NCBI RefSeq assembly: GCF_024346315.1
Contig: NZ_JAGQCS010000005.1
Span: forward strand, 124,001-188,000
Reading direction: 5' to 3'
Length of the DNA: 64,000 nt
From: Cyanobium sp. ATX 6F1
Lineage (GTDB): Bacteria; Cyanobacteriota; Cyanobacteriia; PCC-6307; Cyanobiaceae
Made by a program: the position numbers and the translations under genes. The stretch's first letter is position 1; each line of letters begins with the position of its first letter. Below, piece after piece: positions 9,157 through 17,600 of the stretch. The notes under the pieces were generated by a model that worked only from the letters and a program-made list of their open reading frames with translations, had not been told where the DNA came from and did no database searches.

Positions 9157-9410
9157 CAAATTCCATCCTGATCACGCAGCTGATCAACCTGCTCGTTGGT
9201 AACCAGTTTCTGAGTGCTTGCGTTGAAGGGTCTGAATCCAGCAACAGAGCTGGATCGAGTGATGCCTCCCGACCCAGCCTCAGTCACTTGACTAGACAAT
9301 GCAGCTCGGATCAAACGGGAGACGACCTTCCCAGCCGAGGTGCCTTGCCGCATCGCCAGCTCCTTGGCCGCGGCGAGCAAGTCGTCTTCAATGTCCAAAG
9401 TGGTGCGCAT
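9156..9410 (-). CDS. VapB-like antitoxin
   Basis: An 84-residue protein beginning MRTTLDIEDDLLAAAKELA, the opening of the ribbon-helix-helix VapB-type antitoxins that pair with PIN toxins. The N-terminal part should bind DNA and autoregulate the pair; the C-terminal tail should wrap the toxin. The start at 9410 is preferred over upstream codons because the family motif begins there. Translation is coupled to the toxin gene by a one-base overlap. Confidence 0.75.
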   Translation of the reverse strand: MRTTLDIEDDLLAAAKELAMRQGTSAGKVVSRLIRAALSSQVTEAGSGGITRSSSVAGFRPFNASTQKLVTNEQVDQLRDQDGI

Positions 9411-9733
9411 GGCAACAGCGCAGCAACTGTATGGACCCAGTCGACCTTCGCCGAACCGTGGGCACCAAAAGCCCTCCAGCTCAGGATGGGAGCTGTGCTC
9501 GACCATCTCAGACTCTTAGCCCCACACCATAAGCCAGGCATCCAAGGCAATTCATTGAGGTTTGGGGAAAGCCCCTGCATCAGGCCAGAAGGCGCCGGTT
9601 CGATCCGGCGCCCATCAGCTCAGAAAACCGAGAGAAGCCATCCGCTCCACCACAAACCAAAGCGCACCTTGGCTTCCTGGCCACGGTCCCAGAAGCCATA
9701 CGCTTAGTCCACTGAGCTTTCGCACGCTTCACC
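9411..9733. other. Intergenic region between vapB and the export operon
   Basis: This 323-base gap separates the divergent vapB and polysaccharide export genes and should hold both promoters. No clear sigma-70 boxes or convincing small ORF were recognised. Its one striking feature is the perfect hairpin annotated at 9591-9612. Confidence 0.5.
9591..9612. repeat. Perfect 8-bp hairpin resembling a tRNA T-arm
   Basis: GGCGCCGG, then the loop TTCGAT, then CCGGCGCC. The stem is perfect and the loop looks like a T-loop one base short, followed by CCA at 9612-9614. No matching acceptor, D-arm or anticodon arm was found upstream and no T-run follows on either strand. It could be a tRNA 3'-end relic or a regulatory hairpin. 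Confidence 0.45.
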
Positions 9734-10888
9734 TTGCGCTTGATTGCCCTGCTCGCGCCTCTGGCACTGCTCGCGCCATCCATGCCTTCGCTGGCGGCAG
9801 CGGCGATCCCTTCACCGGCTGCGCCGGTGCCCAGCGCAGCCGCCAGCCCCCAACGCAGCCGGGTCGTCTACGACACCTACATCGTGGGTCCTGGAGACAC
9901 GCTGCAGATCGAACTGCTCGACATCCCTGAATTCAGCGGCAGCTTCTCGATCGGCCCTGATGGCACCCTCTACCTGCCAAGGCTGCGGGCGTTGTATGTG
10001 GAAGGCCTCACCATCGAGGAGCTGCGCTACTTCCTCACCCAGCAGTTCAAAGCCTATGTGCGCAAGCCGGAGATCTACATCCGGCCACTGGGCTATCGGG
10101 CTGTGCGCGTCTACGTGGGAGGGGAGGTGAAACGTCCAGGTTTCTTTACTCTTTCTGGTGTTCAAAACCCAGAAGTAGAGAGTCCTGAAACTTCAGCCAC
10201 AGAAGCAACCTTGGGTCCTGCTCAAACCGTTGAGCGCTCACTCTCAAGGCGGGGAATTGCAGGAGGGTCCTCCAGTCTCACTCTTTTCCCCACCCTGTTC
10301 GACGCTATCCGCACGGCCCAAGGGATCACCCCCTACTCCGATCTTTCCCAGGTGACCGTGACCCGCCGTCAGCCGGTCAGTGCAGGCGGCGGCAAGGTCA
10401 GGGCCCAGGTGAATTTTCTTTCCCTGATCACCGAAGGGGATGAAACCCAGAACATTCGCCTCTTCGATGGTGATGTGGTGAATGTGAGTAAGAGCCCGAT
10501 CGTGCTGCGGGAGCAGCTGCTCAAGGCCGGCCAGACCAACCTCAGCCCCCAGTTCCTTCAGGTGTATGTGAGCGGTCGGGTCAAAATCCCGGGGCCAACA
10601 ACCCTGCCCCAAGGCTCCTCCCTCAACCAGGCGATCGTGAGTGCGGGCGGCCTCAAGCTGCTGCACGGCAAGGTGGAATTCGTGCGCTTCACCCGCGAAG
10701 GCGAAATTGATCGGCGCCAGTTCAAGTACAGCCCCAACGCCCCCCTGGATGCCCCCAACAACCCCGTGCTGATGGCTGGCGATATCATCCGAATCAACGA
10801 TTCGGCCCTCTCCGGCTCGATTGAAGTGCTCAATGAGTTCGCCGGACCGTTCGTGGGTGCCTATTCGGTCTACAGCATCTTCAAATAA
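9734..10888 (+). CDS. Polysaccharide export outer-membrane protein (Wza-like)
   Basis: A 384-residue periplasmic/outer-membrane export protein. It has an N-terminal signal sequence (hydrophobic LIALLAPLALLAP stretch, Ala-rich cleavage region), then a polysaccharide export domain beginning IVGPGDTLQIELLD, and SLBB-type repeats (VRVYVGGEVKRPG and, near residue 275, VYVSGRVKIPG). Such proteins form the channel for capsule or exopolysaccharide in Wzy- or ABC-dependent systems. No lipobox cysteine is evident. The start is a TTG at 9734, which gives a complete signal peptide; a nearby alternative is possible. The stop overlaps the next start as TAATG. Confidence 0.85.
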   Translation: MRLIALLAPLALLAPSMPSLAAAAIPSPAAPVPSAAASPQRSRVVYDTYIVGPGDTLQIELLDIPEFSGSFSIGPDGTLYLPRLRALYVEGLTIEELRYFLTQQFKAYVRKPEIYIRPLGYRAVRVYVGGEVKRPGFFTLSGVQNPEVESPETSATEATLGPAQTVERSLSRRGIAGGSSSLTLFPTLFDAIRTAQGITPYSDLSQVTVTRRQPVSAGGGKVRAQVNFLSLITEGDETQNIRLFDGDVVNVSKSPIVLREQLLKAGQTNLSPQFLQVYVSGRVKIPGPTTLPQGSSLNQAIVSAGGLKLLHGKVEFVRFTREGEIDRRQFKYSPNAPLDAPNNPVLMAGDIIRINDSALSGSIEVLNEFAGPFVGAYSVYSIFK

Positions 10889-12633
10889 TGACATCCGCTC
10901 CCGCAACGGCAACTCCCGCTGGCCCCCAGCCCAGTGATGACGAGATTGATCTCGGCCAAGTGGGGGCCGCCCTGGCCCGGCGCTGGAAGATCTTGGCTGG
11001 TGTGGTCGGCGGAACGGTGGTGCTGGCGGGTTTGTGGACGTTGACCCGAAAGCCTGTCTGGGAGGGCAATTTTCAGATTGTCTTGGCGAGACAACAGGGC
11101 CAAGGCGGCAAACTCGCCCAGCTAGCCGCGGCCAATCCCATGCTCGCCAACCTCGCTGGCTTAGGCGGTGGGGGCACTGATTCCCTCGAAACCGAAGTGA
11201 AGGTACTGGAGAGCCCTTCCGTCCTCAAGCCCGTTTATGACCACGTCCGATCCACCAAGGAACGCAACGGCCAAAATGTGGACGATTGGGACTTCACAAC
11301 TTGGGCAGAAAAGAACCTCTCAGTCAAACTAGAAAAAGGAACAAGTGTTCTGAATCTGTCCTACCGCGACACCGATCGCTCACTGGTACTGCCAGTCATC
11401 GAAAAAATTTCCAGAGCCTACCAGGCCTATTCAGGTCGCGATCGCCAACGGGACCTCAGCCAAGGGGTGAGCTATCTCGAACAGCAGGTTGGCCTGGCCC
11501 GCTCCCGGGCCAACGCCTCCATGCGACGGGCCCAGTCCTATGCCTTGACCCATGGACTTGGTCTTTTAGACGGCCTTCCCGCCTCGGCCTCTGCGAGTTT
11601 GCCTTCCTCGGCATCAGGGGGGCCGAGCAATTCGGTAGAAGGCAGCCGTGAGGCAGCTCAGAACCAGGTGAATCTATTACGCCAGCAACTATTGGACGCC
11701 AAGGCTTCAGGCAACCGGGTGCTTTATCAGGCCCCCCAACTGGCGGCCAACAAAGATCTCTACTCCAAACTCCAAGAACTGGAGGCGCGCCTGATCCAAA
11801 AGTCTGCACTCCTCCAACCAAAGGATGAATTGATCCAAGCGCTGCAACGGGAACGCGTTGGATTGATCGGTTACATCAATCAACAGACCGTTGGATTGGT
11901 AGCCGGCCAATTGGCCACGGCCGAAGCGGCCCTTCAATCCCTCGAGCGGCCCCGCGAAATCGTCCTTCAACACAGGGCCCTGGTCAGTGAAGCCCTGCGT
12001 GATGAAAAGCTTCTCGCCGAATTAGACGGCCAATTGCAGGCGTTGCAGCTCGAGAAAGCCCGCCGCACCAACCCCTGGGAGTTGATCTCCACGCCCACGT
12101 TGCTCGACAAACCTGTCGCGCCGAAGAAGGGCCGTAACCTGGCCCTGGGACTGCTGGCGGGCCTGGTGCTGGGTTCCGGGGCTGCCCTTGTTGTTGATCG
12201 CCGCAGCGGCCGGGTATTCAGCCGTGACGAACTTCTCCAGCAACTTCCCTATCCCCTGCTGGCCGAACTCGATGCCCATTCCTCAAGCGGCTGGGACTCC
12301 TCCTTGAGCCTGCTGGCGGAAGGTCCGCTCCACGGTTCTCGCACCTTGGCCCTGGTGCCGATCGGCGATGGCCCGGTGCAGGAAAGCTCCAAGGATCTGG
12401 CCCTTGCCCTGCAACGGGTTCTGCAGCAGCTCAATCCCGAGGGGCCTTCCACAGTTGTGACCTCCAACGCAGACCTGGTCAGTGCCCGCCATGCCGACCG
12501 CCAGCTGTTGATCACTGCCACCGGGGCCATCGGCCGGGAGCAGCTGACAAAGTTGCGCCAGCAGTTGGAGCTGCAGGGTAAACCCGTCGCTGGCCTGATC
12601 CTGCTGACACCCTCTCGGTCGGCCGATGGCTGA
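10888..12633 (+). CDS. Wzz/Wzc-like chain-length determinant, no kinase domain
   Basis: A 581-residue inner-membrane protein with a membrane segment near residues 36-56, a large periplasmic region rich in predicted coiled coil, and a second membrane segment near residues 410-430 (ALGLLAGLVLGSGAALVV). This is the topology of polysaccharide co-polymerases that set chain length and contact the Wza channel. A cytoplasmic domain of about 150 residues follows, but no Walker A motif or tyrosine cluster was seen, so it is not an active BY-kinase; it may be a degenerate nucleotide-binding domain. It is coupled to the upstream wza-like gene (TAATG) and overlaps the next gene by 8 bases. Confidence 0.8.
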   Translation: MTSAPATATPAGPQPSDDEIDLGQVGAALARRWKILAGVVGGTVVLAGLWTLTRKPVWEGNFQIVLARQQGQGGKLAQLAAANPMLANLAGLGGGGTDSLETEVKVLESPSVLKPVYDHVRSTKERNGQNVDDWDFTTWAEKNLSVKLEKGTSVLNLSYRDTDRSLVLPVIEKISRAYQAYSGRDRQRDLSQGVSYLEQQVGLARSRANASMRRAQSYALTHGLGLLDGLPASASASLPSSASGGPSNSVEGSREAAQNQVNLLRQQLLDAKASGNRVLYQAPQLAANKDLYSKLQELEARLIQKSALLQPKDELIQALQRERVGLIGYINQQTVGLVAGQLATAEAALQSLERPREIVLQHRALVSEALRDEKLLAELDGQLQALQLEKARRTNPWELISTPTLLDKPVAPKKGRNLALGLLAGLVLGSGAALVVDRRSGRVFSRDELLQQLPYPLLAELDAHSSSGWDSSLSLLAEGPLHGSRTLALVPIGDGPVQESSKDLALALQRVLQQLNPEGPSTVVTSNADLVSARHADRQLLITATGAIGREQLTKLRQQLELQGKPVAGLILLTPSRSADG

Positions 12634-14641
12634 TCAACGCCGGGGGCGTCCTTATTTTTTTCACCTGAGCCGCTGCCTGGTTTTGGTCGCCCCCTTGCTG
12701 GCCGGTTCGGCCCTGGCCCAGCCCAATTGGCAGCCTCTGGCCCCTTCGGCAGACCCCTCCCAGGGCAAGCCCAGGCAAAGTCCCCAATTCCTACCGGTAC
12801 CCAGCAGCGCCGCCAGCAGTGGACAGGGACAGGGGCCCATCTGGCAACCCGTCGAAGGCACAGCTTCCGTTCCGAGTCGACCGCCCCAATGGATGGCAGT
12901 GGAACCTGGGCCTCCAGGCCCCGAGGCACCCATCACCGCCTCCGGCCCGGTCGCGAAGCCAGGGGGTCCAACGACTCCTCCCCGCACGACTCCCACCAGC
13001 CAGGCCGAAGCCGACGCCCTCCTGGAGATCTTACCGATCACAGCGAGCGACTACCTCCCCCTGCTGCGCCTCGGTCTGGCGGTGCCCACCGCCAACCAGT
13101 TACCCGAGCAGAGCTGGCAGTTCAGCTACGGCCAGGTGGCGCCCTTTGGCGGCGGTGGCCAGGCCGGCGGCACCGGCAACCAGAACTACTACGCCCGTTT
13201 CGATGCCGGGGTCACCGATCGGTTGCAGTTCTCGGCCTTCTATTCAGTGGCGGATGACCCCCTCTACGCCCTGATCAGCGGCCGGGGCCAACCCTTCAAC
13301 ATCTCCACCCAGCCTGCCAACTACATGGAGGCCTTCGGCGCCGCCCTCCAGTGGCAACTGGCCGCAGGCCAGAGCTGGAAGCTGGGCCTGGGAGGCTCGC
13401 TGGAGCAATTCAACGTGGGCAGCGGCGGCTGCGATTCCTTCAGCTGCAAAACCAACCGCAGCTACAGCCCCAACATCTTCAACAACAGTGGCCGTCGGGT
13501 GTTCACCCGCAACCTGGTGGGCTCAATCGCTCTGCCGATCAGCTGGCAGGCCACCCGCACGCTTCAGTTCACCGTCACCCCCGGGGCCAGCTTCCTGCCC
13601 CCCACCCAGGGAGCGGGGAAAGGGGGCGCCGGCACCTTCTACGGCACCAACCTGACCCTCGCGGCCGGCGCCAGCTGGCGGTTGGCACCCCAGCTCACCC
13701 TGTTTGGCTCGGGGCTCGTGCCCCTGGGCCCTGGCACCAACAGCTTTGATGCCAACCTCAGTTTTTCGCGCGTTCCGATCCTTACCGCCGGGTTGAACTA
13801 CGCCATCAACCCTCGCATCGCCTTGGAGGCGGCCGTCACCAACGGTTGGGGTGCCACCCCCGCCACCGCCCTGCTGGCCCTCCCGAGCGACAACAAGCTC
13901 GGCTTCACAGGCCGCTTCATCTACAACCCCGGCGCCCTTGATTCCACTGCCCTGGAGATGAGTGCCCGCCAGCGCAGCCTCGCCCTCGGTGGCCTCACGG
14001 TGAACATCGCTCAAGTTCCACCCGATGGCACCCTCCAGCTCTGGGCCAACGCCGACAGCCTTGGCAATCTGTTTGGTTTCGCCGGCTATTCCCTCTCCAA
14101 TGACTTCCAACTCCAATACAGCGGCGGCGTGTTCAACAACATTCGCCCCGCCACAGACCTCAGCAGCACCTACGCCACGGACGGGGGCTACAACGAACGC
14201 TGGGGTGGCAAGGGGATTGTGTTCAACCAGCTGCGCGGCGCGCCATTCTCTTCCGGCGGGCGCATCACCGTGGGCCGCAACCTTGATCCCGACAGCTATC
14301 AGGGCTATGTGTTCTTCGAGACGATCAACACCTGGGAGGCGACCAAGTGGCTCGCTCTCAACCTCAACCCCAAGATCGCCTGGAGTGGCGTCAGTTCTCC
14401 CTGGGGTGTGGGCCTGAGCGCCAATGTGCAGCTGGGTCGCAGTTTCCAGCTGATCCCCGAACTCAATCTCGTGGGCTCCGAATTCAGCGCCAGCAACGGC
14501 ACCCTCGCCCTGCGCTGGCTGGCCAGCGACAGCGGTGCCATTGATCTCTACGTGAGCAATGCTGCCGGCCTGCTGGACATGGGCCAGCTGATGGGCAACC
14601 GCCAGGTGCGCTTCGGCGGACGCCTACTGCTGGCGTTCTAA
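12626..14641 (+). CDS. Secreted outer-membrane beta-barrel-like protein
   Basis: A 671-residue protein with a signal peptide (hydrophobic LVLVAPLLAGSALAQ, likely cleaved after ALA), then about 100 Pro/Gly/Ser-rich residues, then a long region of alternating hydrophobic and polar strands rich in Gly, Asn and aromatic residues. The protein ends in LLLAF; a C-terminal phenylalanine on a final beta strand is the BAM-recognition feature of outer-membrane barrels. Co-transcription with the Wza- and Wzz-like genes suggests a role in polysaccharide export or surface anchoring. I do not recognise the family. The 3' end overlaps the end of the convergent PKS gene. Confidence 0.6.
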   Translation: MADQRRGRPYFFHLSRCLVLVAPLLAGSALAQPNWQPLAPSADPSQGKPRQSPQFLPVPSSAASSGQGQGPIWQPVEGTASVPSRPPQWMAVEPGPPGPEAPITASGPVAKPGGPTTPPRTTPTSQAEADALLEILPITASDYLPLLRLGLAVPTANQLPEQSWQFSYGQVAPFGGGGQAGGTGNQNYYARFDAGVTDRLQFSAFYSVADDPLYALISGRGQPFNISTQPANYMEAFGAALQWQLAAGQSWKLGLGGSLEQFNVGSGGCDSFSCKTNRSYSPNIFNNSGRRVFTRNLVGSIALPISWQATRTLQFTVTPGASFLPPTQGAGKGGAGTFYGTNLTLAAGASWRLAPQLTLFGSGLVPLGPGTNSFDANLSFSRVPILTAGLNYAINPRIALEAAVTNGWGATPATALLALPSDNKLGFTGRFIYNPGALDSTALEMSARQRSLALGGLTVNIAQVPPDGTLQLWANADSLGNLFGFAGYSLSNDFQLQYSGGVFNNIRPATDLSSTYATDGGYNERWGGKGIVFNQLRGAPFSSGGRITVGRNLDPDSYQGYVFFETINTWEATKWLALNLNPKIAWSGVSSPWGVGLSANVQLGRSFQLIPELNLVGSEFSASNGTLALRWLASDSGAIDLYVSNAAGLLDMGQLMGNRQVRFGGRLLLAF

Positions 14642-17600
14642 TCACCCCGCAGTTGCCGCACCAGATCCTCAATCGGCATCGCCGCAACCGCTTCGAGCTT
14701 TTGATCCCAGGCGAGGTTGGAAGCCACCGTTTCCAACGGATCAGGGTCTGGAGACTGCGGCTCTGGCTCCGTCAGAAATAGCACCTCCACAAGGAAGTGA
14801 TCCACCAGATCATCCACCGTGGGTTTCTCGAAGACCAGCGATTCGGATAGCGAAACGCCAAGATTTTTCTCCAGCAGCACATTGAACTCGAGCGCCATCA
14901 GCGAATCGAGCCCCATGTTGAAGAGCGGTTCGGACGCATCGATCTGCTCCGCCTCGGCCAGGCCCAGCACCTTCGCCAATTGTTCCTGCACAAACCTTCG
15001 CAGCACGGCCTGGCGTTCCATCGCCGGGGTGGCCTGCAGCACGGCCAGAAGGGCGGGGGGGCCTGCGTCGCCTGCCGCTGACGCCCCAGCAGCGCCGGCG
15101 CCAAGCAGACTCGCCAGCAAGGTCCGCTGACCCCGGGGAGCCTGGCGCACCAGTCGCTCCCAGTTGATGTTGAGCACCGCCACGTTGCCGCAGCTGCCCC
15201 TGCCGAGCAGGCTCTCCATCGCCACCAGGCAGCCCGCCGCTGGCAGCAGGCCCACGCCCAGCGCCTTGAGCCTCTGGCGATCGCGTCCAGTCATGGCCGC
15301 TGCCATCCCCTCCCCCTCCCATGGCCCCCACTGGATCGCCAGCCGATGGCTGCGGGCCGCCCGGCAGGCACCATCGAGAGCCCCATTGGCTGCTCCATAG
15401 CCGCTCTGACCCGGGGAACCCAACAGCGCAGCCATCGAGGAGAAGGCCACGCCGAAGTCGAGGGGTTGCTCCGCAAGGGCCGCCTCGATGGCCAGCCAAC
15501 TGCTGTATTTGACGGCCAGTGCCGCCGCCAGGCGCTCCGGTGTCTGGCGCTCGATCAGGCCGTCATCCAGTTGGCCAGCTGCATGGAAAAAGCCTCGAAC
15601 CGGCCTCTCCAGCGCGCCAAGGCCCAGCCGCAAGCGATCGGCGGCATCCGCCGCCGCCAGATCGAGGGCCAAGCGATGCAGTCGCACCCCCTGGCGCTCC
15701 AGGCTCGCCATCAAGGCACGGGCTGGCGGTGGGGGCTCGTCTGTGGAGCGGGACACCAGTACCAACTCCTTCGCCCCCTGCTCAACGAGCCAGGGCAGCA
15801 ACTGCCGGCCGATGCCCCCCAGGGCACCACTGACCAGGTAGGCCCCTTCGCCATGGACCCTCAAGGCCGACGGCCTGGGGGGCTGGGTGATCACCACCTT
15901 GCCGGTGTGGCGGGCCTGGGCCATCAGCCGGAAGGCCTCGACGCTGCGCTCGTTCGGGAAAACGGTGATTGGCAACGGTGTGAGCTGGCCATTACTGAGC
16001 TGCTCGATCAACCGCACCAGGAGCTCACGGACCAGCCCAGGCGTCGCCGCCGCCACCTCCAGCAGATCGAAGGGCAGATAGCGGGCATCGGGGCGCTGTT
16101 CAAGCGCCTGATGGCGGCTCCAGATCTCGATCTTGCCGAGCTCGATGAAGCGCCCCCCCGTCGCCAGGGCGCGGAAGCCGGCCTCCACCCCGTCGCCCTT
16201 GAGGCTGTTGAGCACCACATCGACGCCGCGGCCAGCGGTGTGCTCCAGCACCTGCTCGGCGAAGGCGAGGCTGCGGGAGTCGAACACCGCTTCCACTCCC
16301 TGGGCCAGAAGTTGCTCCTGCTTGGGAGCGCTGGCCGTGGCCAGGATGCGGGCTCCGCATTGGCGGGCCACCTGCAGTGCAGCCTGGCCCACGCCGCCGG
16401 CTGCCGCATGGATCAGCACCGTTTCACCGGGCTGCAGACCAGCGAGCTCCACCAGCCCGTACTGGGCGGTGAGGAAGGCGGTGGTCACACTGGCGCCCAC
16501 CTCCGGGTCCATGGCCGCCGGCAACGGCACCACCAGCTCGGCCCGGCAGCAGACATGGCTGGCCAGGCTGCCCACCGCCAGGGCCGCCACCACCGTCTGG
16601 CCGATCAACCCAGGGGGCACGGCCTCACCGCAGGCCACCACCTGGCCGACGCACTCGCCCCCGAAGGGCACCCGGGCTTCCTCGTCGAGCCCCAGCTGAC
16701 GGCTGTAGGTCCGCAGCAGACCGAGGGCATTGAGCACATCACGGAAGTTGAGACCGGTGGCCGCCACGGCGATCAGCACCTCGCCAGGCGCCGGTTCCTG
16801 GGCAGGCATGGGCTCCGCCCACAGGGTTTCGAGGCTTCCGAACGAGCCAATCGCCCAGCGAAAACGATCAGGCGGAAGGGGAAGCAAGCGCTCAACCCGA
16901 GCGGCGCCGTTCTGCCAGCTGATCGACGCCTCCTGCTCGAGCAGCGCCCAAAGCCGTGGCCAGTCGTTCGCTCCAGGAGCCTCGGCCCGATCCTCCGGCA
17001 GCCCGAGCTGGCTCCAGCTCAGCTGCCCCTGCTCGAGGGCAGCGGTTCTGCTGAAGGCCCCAAGGGCTCCCTGGGCGGGGCCGTCCCCCTCCAGCACCAG
17101 CATCACCCGGCGGGGCTGGGGGGAGCGTTTCGGGTCGCTGCCAAGTTGCTGGGCAAGGGCCAGCAGAGCCCCGAGCGCCTCCTGCAGAGAATGGCTGGGC
17201 AGGTTCGGCCAGAACAGCACCGGGCCCGGACCTGGCACCGGCTCCCCCAGCCCAAGCCGGCCGACCTCCCCACCCTCCTGGGCCACCCAGGCCAGGAAGG
17301 GAGCGGCCTGGTCCTCGCTGGCACCCACCAGCCAGGAGACCTGGGGCGGGCGAACCGGCGCTCGCTGTGGTGTCCCCTGGGGCTCCGCCGGCAAGCACGT
17401 CCAGACGCTCTGATACAGCCAATCCGCTGGATGGTCGGCCCCAGAGCGTGCCTCCTCCGGCAGGGGGAACAGCCAATCGAGGGCCTGGCGGGGAAGCCGG
17501 CGCAGCCGGAAGCCACCGATCCAGCCGATCACAGCCTCCGGTCCGGCCAGGCTCGGGTCGAGCAGGAGCAGCTCAGCTTCCACGAAAGCCGCGTCGTCAT

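Noticed and set aside
9540-9614. A tRNA gene ending at the TTCGAT hairpin
   Set aside because: The T-arm-like end is present, but no acceptor 5' strand, D-arm or anticodon stem can be paired upstream and the T-loop is one base short.
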